From: Paraphysomonas bandaiensis
Lineage: Eukaryota; Chrysophyceae
Direction of reading: 5' to 3'
DNA: 64,000 nt
Assembly (NCBI GenBank): GCA_965644295.1
Contig: CBFFRP010000080.1
Coordinates: 310,001 to 374,000 of the forward strand
Shown one piece after another: positions 57,769 to 64,000 of this stretch. The position numbers were made by a program, and so were the translations under genes. The notes below the pieces were generated by a model that did no database searches, was not told the DNA's origin, and saw only the letters and a list, made by a program, of their open reading frames with translations. Positions within the stretch are counted from its first letter, which is position 1. Each line of letters opens with the position of its first letter.

Positions 57769-59333
57769 TGTATCTAGTGTATATTGTGCCTTGCCAATAT
57801 TGAATGCAATCTAGTGTGTATTGCTTTATTTCCGTGATAGTTGATTCTGTTTACCAGTGGGGTTGTGATATTATGAAGCCCCATAGCTTCGTATCCACCG
57901 CTGTTATTGGCATTGTTGACTTACTTTTAATTATTTATAAGCAGAGTAGCTATTACTTATGGCTCCAATTTATTTGCCATAAAAACTAAACGTTTCTATT
58001 GTAGAGTTAGCAAGATGCACGAAGTTATAGAGTATAGAATTATATACTTTGGCTGCGTGATGCAATTTTAATCAATTTAATCGTTGCTTGAGTTCTAAAG
58101 TTCACATACTAAGTATTTGTAATACTAGACACATCAAGTTTGGAAAAAGAGGCAATATATACTCCTATGATAGTACGATTTAAAACTATCAATTAGTGTG
58201 ACATAGCACCTGATTAGTATAGAATTTGCGACACATGTATTTTGTATTTAGTATTTAGGAAGCGTACATCCTTAAATAGCACATAGATACTAAATACATC
58301 AAATTATAGAAAGGGTATAATTAGGATAACGTAACCACCAATTAGCAGAGTACTTTCTTATTGATGTGATGAATAATTTCATATGTAATGACCATCTACC
58401 TGCTACTTTGTACTTTGTAGTGATATTGATACATTTAATGTAACACAAATAGCGTACCATACTAACCGTCTCTCATAAACAAATGCAAAAATTGCAAATA
58501 ATGTAAGATGTTTTTACATGCAGTTAACAACGACTTCTACTAATCAAATAGATATTGGCTATGTCGCTATGTGCGTTATACCAACAGACGCGTTCTGTTA
58601 TATGTCTAATTCATACTTAATAATAAGTAAATAGCAATGCACCAGTCCTTTTAAGGTCTTCTTAATTACTTACACACAAACACAGAATGGAATGCCGTGT
58701 GATATGCTATCTGCGATGATCATATGCATGTTGCTTATACGCTGTGTGGAGAACGCTGCTAATAACAGCAGAGCTAATAAATAGAAAGAAATAGACAAAG
58801 GTACAAATACGACAGTGAGCTAATCGCCGTTTAGTTGCATGTGATGCTCTCGTTGCATTTCTTTATATCTAGCTCAGGATATTCAGGATAGATACGACAT
58901 CAAGATACTGTATCCGTTAAGATATCCACACACTTGCACTTTGCACACAGCACATCTGTTTTCTAGAAATTCAACTTTGATGATGAAGTTCTCGAAAATA
59001 CACATATTTCAATTTCTATAATACAAATCCTATATATTTAGAAAAAAACTCCTTAAAAAATGCCAATAATGTGACGAGCGGACGGCACGGAAGCGGGAGT
59101 TCACCGGATAGAACAGCATGAAGTACGTGTCGGTGGAATTTCAACACCATAGAATTTCTTCAATATGAAAATTTGCAGAGCGAGAAAGTCAGTTGAGGTC
59201 AGAGCACACACACATGTATGTATGTCTATGTCTAGACACAGCAGTCACATCACACCACTGAGAGGGTCAAGTCAGTCCCATTGAATGATCGAATCCATCA
59301 TTTGTATATTCCATTTCCATAATCAAGTAGCTC
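57769..59333. other. Intergenic, AT-rich, nothing recognised
   Basis: About 1.6 kb with only short random frames and no repeats shared with the rest of the window that I can see. The final 200 bp presumably hold the promoter of the TPR gene (tatgtatgtctatgtct at 59215-59232). Confidence 0.45.
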
Positions 59334-60404
59334 ATGTCTCAGTCTCATACGAAGCAGTTAGAGCAGAGTCTGTCGAATGCTCGTCAAGTATACGTACCCT
59401 CTGATCCGATAGTCACTAACATCATGGATCAGCTCGGCGCTGCTTATTATTCAGAGGGGAATTACACGGATGCGATGGAGAGATATAAGGAGTCACTGGA
59501 GATGAAGAGTAAGAGACAGCACGCGGACTACTCCTCTATAGCCGCATCTCTATACGACATCGCTGCTGTTAATATGGCGCAGAAACATTATATCGCTGCA
59601 TTGTTTTGGTTGAAAGAGTGCCTCAAGACTCGCTTGACATTTGTTCAAGAGGATCAGGTGGCTATTTCAGACACAATGCATGCGATGGGGCAAGTATACA
59701 TGTATGAAAACAAAGCCGAGTTGGCACTAGAAAGTTACCTTGAGGCTCTAAGTACTCGAGAATTAGTACTTCCTGCTGATGATTTGTCGAACGTCGGTTT
59801 AATTTGCAGTTTGGGGGCCGTATACTGCCAATTAAATCATTTAGATAATGCAATTGAATGCTACAAGCGTGCACGCGACATACTGTTGAAGCATGAAGGC
59901 AAGGAATGCAAACGACAGGTTGCAGAAGTATTCAAATGTATGGGGTGTGTTTTTAAACACAGAGGTGACTACAATGATGCTCTTGTACAGTATAAGGAAG
60001 CACTTGCAGTTTATAAGGAGTTGTATGGGGATTTATCCGCACCTGTGAATTCAACTGTGGCTATGATCGCCCATATTCAGCTATTGGAGAGTCACCGCCA
60101 GTCGTGTATTTTGAAAATCAAAGAATATATTGCCTCTCGCTCCAAAGAAATGAGATACGATTTTCTGTCCTTTACTAAAGAACAAAAAATTCAAGCGGCG
60201 AAGTATTTACTAGATTATGTCACGACTTGTGATGTGGGGAACGTTTGTCAAGCGATTGAGCATTCTGAAGGGTTTCTCATACACAAAGCTGCACTCTCTA
60301 ATGGACGCCTGGCGAAGATACTGAAGTCTTTATCCTTGGTTCGATCTAGTTCTCGTCAAGAGGATATAGATAACCCCCAGACACAGGTTACCATGTGCAT
60401 GTAG
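59334..60404 (+). CDS. Kinesin-light-chain-type TPR protein with the same C-terminal module
   Basis: A single exon of 356 aa. Residues ~20-230 hold five or six TPRs of the kinesin light chain type (IMDQLGAAYYSEGNYTDAME, AMGQVYMYENKAELALESYL, CMGCVFKHRGDYNDALVQY). Residues ~250-340 repeat the C-terminal module of the NB-ARC-TPR protein at 51295 (FTKEQKIQAAKYLLDYV... HKAALSNGRLAKILKSL). There is no NTPase domain. It therefore looks like a truncated paralogue, or a sensor-only partner, of the larger protein 5 kb upstream on the same strand. The function is unknown. Confidence 0.88.
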   Translation: MSQSHTKQLEQSLSNARQVYVPSDPIVTNIMDQLGAAYYSEGNYTDAMERYKESLEMKSKRQHADYSSIAASLYDIAAVNMAQKHYIAALFWLKECLKTRLTFVQEDQVAISDTMHAMGQVYMYENKAELALESYLEALSTRELVLPADDLSNVGLICSLGAVYCQLNHLDNAIECYKRARDILLKHEGKECKRQVAEVFKCMGCVFKHRGDYNDALVQYKEALAVYKELYGDLSAPVNSTVAMIAHIQLLESHRQSCILKIKEYIASRSKEMRYDFLSFTKEQKIQAAKYLLDYVTTCDVGNVCQAIEHSEGFLIHKAALSNGRLAKILKSLSLVRSSSRQEDIDNPQTQVTMCM

Positions 60405-60891
60405 GGTCCGGCCGTGACCGACCTTCAAGCAAGGCAGCCGTCGATACACCTCAACATTTTTGCCATTTCAGGTGTTTTGTAGAAATATGTTCTATTGTAG
60501 TTATAATTTTCTTGTTCGTGACGTATTTTATCGCCACAATTCATTTGCCTTTTTCACATGATTGCCATATTTTGATATATTTTTGCGGAGTTTTTATTAC
60601 TGTCTTTGAGAGATAGTAATAAGTTCATTTTATCATCGTAGAAATCATGATATTATTATTTTAATTAACAATCCTACGTTCTGACGATATGGCGACTTCA
60701 GAAAAAATAATTTCGCTGTATACTTCAATTATATACACTTCCAAGAAATAAATACCATTAAAACTACACATTTCACTCATCTCTACACCAGCAGTCCACA
60801 GTAAAACATACACACTCCACAACTACACATAGACATCTCCACTATAAATGCGCTAATACCATATTACTAAATGGCACTATTTTCTATCATA
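60405..60891. other. Convergent 3' intergenic region
   Basis: AT-rich 3' flanks of the TPR gene and of the multidomain gene. No gene or repeat is recognised. Confidence 0.45.
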
Positions 60892-63800
60892 TCATGCCTT
60901 CACCGATCCTGGCCTCATTCCTCGGCTCGGAGATCGATTGCGTGCCAATGCTGCTTTGTCAGTAGGGGCAGAACTTGACCCCTTGACGATTTTACTTTTA
61001 CTTTTCTTCTTTTTACTGGCGTGTGGGGAAGCGTCGTCAAACGCTGGTTTAGCGGGGGTTGCGGGAGTCGCTACAGGATCTTCTTTTTGTAAAGGAACGG
61101 TTGTATGAGATACGCGATTTCCTTTGCTGTGATATGTCAAAAAACAACCAGGGTTCCCCATCCATGTGCGGGAGCAGTATAAGTCTCCGCACTCGACACA
61201 TTTCTGATCCGCCTCCTCACCGCATGATACACATATATTTCTGTTGTCACTTGCGATCTCCTTCGCTAATCGCACACTACATTTCCGGACATGTATACAC
61301 TCCATGCAGGAATTGCAAAAAGGAATGGAGCAATCAGGACACGACTCCGTAGCCGGTCTGCGTTCGCATTCGTAGCATGCCATTGTACCTGGAGGCATAT
61401 CCTCCTTCATGACATCGCTTATATGCTTTCGTTTCCGGCCTTTGTTATGGAACACTTTGTAACAGGACCGACAGAAAAGTGCGTTGTTGCAATCACGGCA
61501 AGAAAGTTCAGCCGGTGAACGATCACACACTCCACACACTGGGGCTTTCGGGGCAAATCCTACCCACCTACAATACGTGAAAAGCGCACGACGAACAATG
61601 TGCTACGTATACAGAAGTATATGAACCACTCAAAAAATTAAGTACACGAATATATATATATATATAATTACATACTCTACGCACCTATGGAACGCACGCT
61701 TTCCATTTGAATGGATATCTTTATAACATCGTTCACAGTAGCATTCATCGCACTCTGCCCGAGTTCTCTCCAACATCATGCGGACCTGTTGTAGCTGTGA
61801 AGGGTTAAGAAAGACAGCATGGCCATCCTCTCCTGCTCCTGAAGCACTCAACTGATCCATCATAATCGCTAATCGACGCTCGCCACCAACATTTGCTGCT
61901 TTCAACACTTTCCCCCAGTTTTGAGAATTGGCTCGGTGGAGCTTGCTACACAAGTCGTCGATCTCTTTGTCGTCAAGTATACCCATACATTTCCTTGTTG
62001 CCGGCTCCGCACACTCACAGCAGGTCAGATACTCCACGAGTTGGTCGTCCAAATCTGAAAGAGACATGTTAGTATTCAAGCGCTGGTTAAGCCATGGAAG
62101 AGATACTAAATGCACACCAATTCCAAACAGGTCACTTTAATCATACCTTGATATTTGTGATTGATACGAGTTGGATCATTGGAATGAATCGAAGCAAAAC
62201 AAGGAAAACAATATGGCACGGGCTGTCTGCGACCTCGCTTTTGAGGACTTTTTCCAGGAGGCTGACACTCAAAACATACTCGCATCGTTTTTCGTTCTTC
62301 ACAGTTCACACAGACAGTGTTATCTCGTAAAAACGACGCAGTTGAAGCACCCACAACATTAAAAGCTGTGCCAGCAGAACCTAAATTGGAATGAAAAGCA
62401 TTATTGGGTCAAACGCCGCAGCAAGCACCACAGTAACTGTACATCGAGAACAGAAACAATGCAGTATATAGGCCACACAGAGCACTCCATATATGCACAT
62501 ACCCGCGCTCAATTGTCCCTCCTCCATGGTATCGAGATGTGGCCAAGCTTGGATCAAAGCGTCTGATCGTAGGTCACGTACTAGAGGTCGATACGGTTCC
62601 AGCGGCTCTTCGTAGGTAGACACACCAACTGCACGGTTGTAGTAGTACAGACACTTGTCCCGGTCATTCCACAGCTGTTCCCAATCGGAGTTCTGCTGGA
62701 CGCGGAGATTGGCAGCCTTTATGCGGGCTGACATGCGTCGCACAAAACTTTGCACAAGAATGCACGCCTGAATGCAAAAACAGTTTTAAAATATGCGCAC
62801 ATTGAATTGTACATATTTTCAGAACAATATGCAATCCATTCTACATATGTCGAGACCAAATTAACTAAGAAATATGCTGCTATCATACTAAATGACGGAG
62901 TTTCACCTTAAGACGAAGTGCTGAGATGCGCAAATATCGAAGCCTCTTGCCGATTCCTCTCACTCGCTTCTGGACCAAAAATGTCGCATCTTCAACTTGC
63001 TGTATGTAGGCCATCACGTCCCGACGTAGTATCAGACATGCTTTAGCTTCTGGTCCCCTAATAATTTGTACATGCGCATAAAACGTCGACATAAGTATTG
63101 AAGACACCATGCATTTCAAGTCAAAATAAAACTTACGTTATTCGTTCCCGGGGTCTCTCTGAGTTTTCATACTCGTGATCAACACCAACAATCAAATTAT
63201 CCGCTCGCTGTAAAGCATCTACCAAAACTTTGCGAATAATATTTATCTTTAGAGCGCGACATATAGCTATTAGACGACGGGTTGCGCCTTTTAAAATCAT
63301 GTATGCCTCACGTTCTTCCACATATGTACTCGTCGTCGGCTTGTCCACAATCAAATCCACGTTTTGCTGACAGCAAAGACACGTCAACAAAAATGTAATC
63401 CAACATAAACAGCACAATAAGAAATCATGAAAAAACATGCAACACAAGTAGGGTCAATTACATACAGCTTCAACGAAGTACCTGTGCAAGGGCGGGCTTT
63501 CCCGGATATCTATCTAAGAAAGAGTCAAACTGCATCTTTGTAATCGGAAAATTTGATTCCAGCATTCCAGCAGAAATATTTTGAATTCTTGAAACACTGT
63601 TGCGATAAGCTCTATTCAGCCGCTGCTTAATTGCTTGCTCAGATGCCAATATACACTCTTTAATTGTTCGGGGATCATCTGGTCCAGTGAAGTAGTTGAT
63701 CAACGTAACTGCTTGAGTTCGTTTATCCACAGGGGTATTCTTCCACCATTCTTGCAGCTTCGTAAAGTCCCTGACATCCCCATGACGGGTAATCCCAATA

Positions 63801-63945
63801 TTCACAAACTTATCCTTCGTAAAATGCATAACGTCTTCGAATGTGTACTCTTTGGATGCAGAAGGCTTGGAGTGGAAGTAGTTTGAGACTGCCTCAGCGA
63901 CTTCAACGTATCCAGTTCGATGCAACATTTGCACAATCGACACAC
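60892..63945 (-). CDS. Multidomain protein with IQ, WW and B-box-like zinc fingers (5' end outside window)
   Basis: Eight exons are visible, all in phase: 63945-63482, 63366-63137, 63057-62907, 62767-62503, 62380-62147, 62054-61685 and 61567-60892, after an intron that runs off the window end. About 795 residues are seen. In order: a helical region (MLHRTGYVEVAEAVSNYF), Arg/Lys-rich helices with IQ-like segments (ILVQSFVRRMSARIKA), a WW domain (WEQLWNDRDKCLYYYNRAVG, ending YEEP), and a CVNCEERKTMRVCFEC...YCFPCF zinc-binding repeat. Several more B-box-like Cys/His clusters follow (CCECAEPATRKC..., CGVCDRSPAELSCRDC, CYECERRPATESCPDC, CVSCGEEADQKCVECGDLYC). The C-terminus is Lys/Ser-rich. Relatives with this IQ-WW-zinc layout occur in flagellated protists. 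Function is unknown; calmodulin binding is plausible through the IQ segments. Confidence 0.82.
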
Positions 63946-64000
63946 CTGAATGACACCCCATGAGCCAATCATAACATTAAACATTAGGAAAGGAATATCT

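Noticed and set aside
1-64000. CRISPR array, prokaryotic operon, rRNA or tRNA genes
   Set aside because: No regularly spaced identical repeats, no polycistronic spacing, and no rRNA or cloverleaf sequence was found by eye; a tRNA scan would be needed to exclude single tRNAs.

Overview
This is nuclear DNA of a unicellular eukaryote. Nearly every gene is split by short GT-AG introns, most of them 48-160 nt. The products are eukaryotic housekeeping proteins: RNA polymerase III subunit RPC4, CWF19-type debranching cofactor, mitochondrial GrpE, LETM1, LSG1, GRP94, PheRS alpha and an importin-beta family receptor. Gene-dense blocks alternate with AT-rich transposon debris. NB-ARC/TPR proteins, N-myristoylated orphans and hAT/Copia fragments of this kind recall stramenopiles, but I cannot fix the taxon from this window. 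Gene models below were assembled by hand from splice sites, reading-frame phase and family conservation; every multi-exon model given keeps its frame across all junctions.

Layout. 1-740: the 3' part of an MTHFR-like gene with a frameshift. 2548-3741: NYN-LOTUS protein. 5471-7405 (-) RPC4 and 7754-9760 (+) CWF19-like form a head-to-head pair. 10922-12298 (+): myristoylated zinc-finger orphan. 13783-14531 (-) GrpE and 15092-16427 (+) lysocardiolipin-type acyltransferase form a second divergent pair, with a (CATA)n tract between them. 16669-22779: a nested transposon stack, in which an intact Copia element and a MITE sit inside one old solo LTR. 23021-26476 (-) LETM1 and 27146-30375 (+) LSG1 form the third divergent pair. 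31920-34238 (-): GRP94. 35502-35954: small hAT element. 36299-38673 (-) PheRS alpha and 39098-41862 (+) polytopic membrane protein form the fourth pair. 41863-45785: TE graveyard with dispersed repeats and hAT pieces. 45786-50507 (-) importin-like and 51295-54378 (+) NB-ARC-TPR form the fifth pair. 54650-55345: another dispersed repeat copy. 56516-57768 (+): myristoylated CAP protein. 59334-60404 (+): TPR paralogue. 60892 to the window end (-): an IQ/WW/B-box-like multidomain protein, 5' incomplete.

The housekeeping genes serve Pol III transcription, splicing, ribosome biogenesis (LSG1), translation (PheRS), mitochondrial protein import and ion homeostasis (GrpE, LETM1), lipid remodelling and ER folding. 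The most novel-looking material is the pair of TPR proteins (one with a STAND/NB-ARC NTPase) that share an unnamed C-terminal module, together with intracellular, putatively myristoylated proteins nearby. The mobile-element region can be dated stratigraphically because target-site duplications and intact sister copies are visible.
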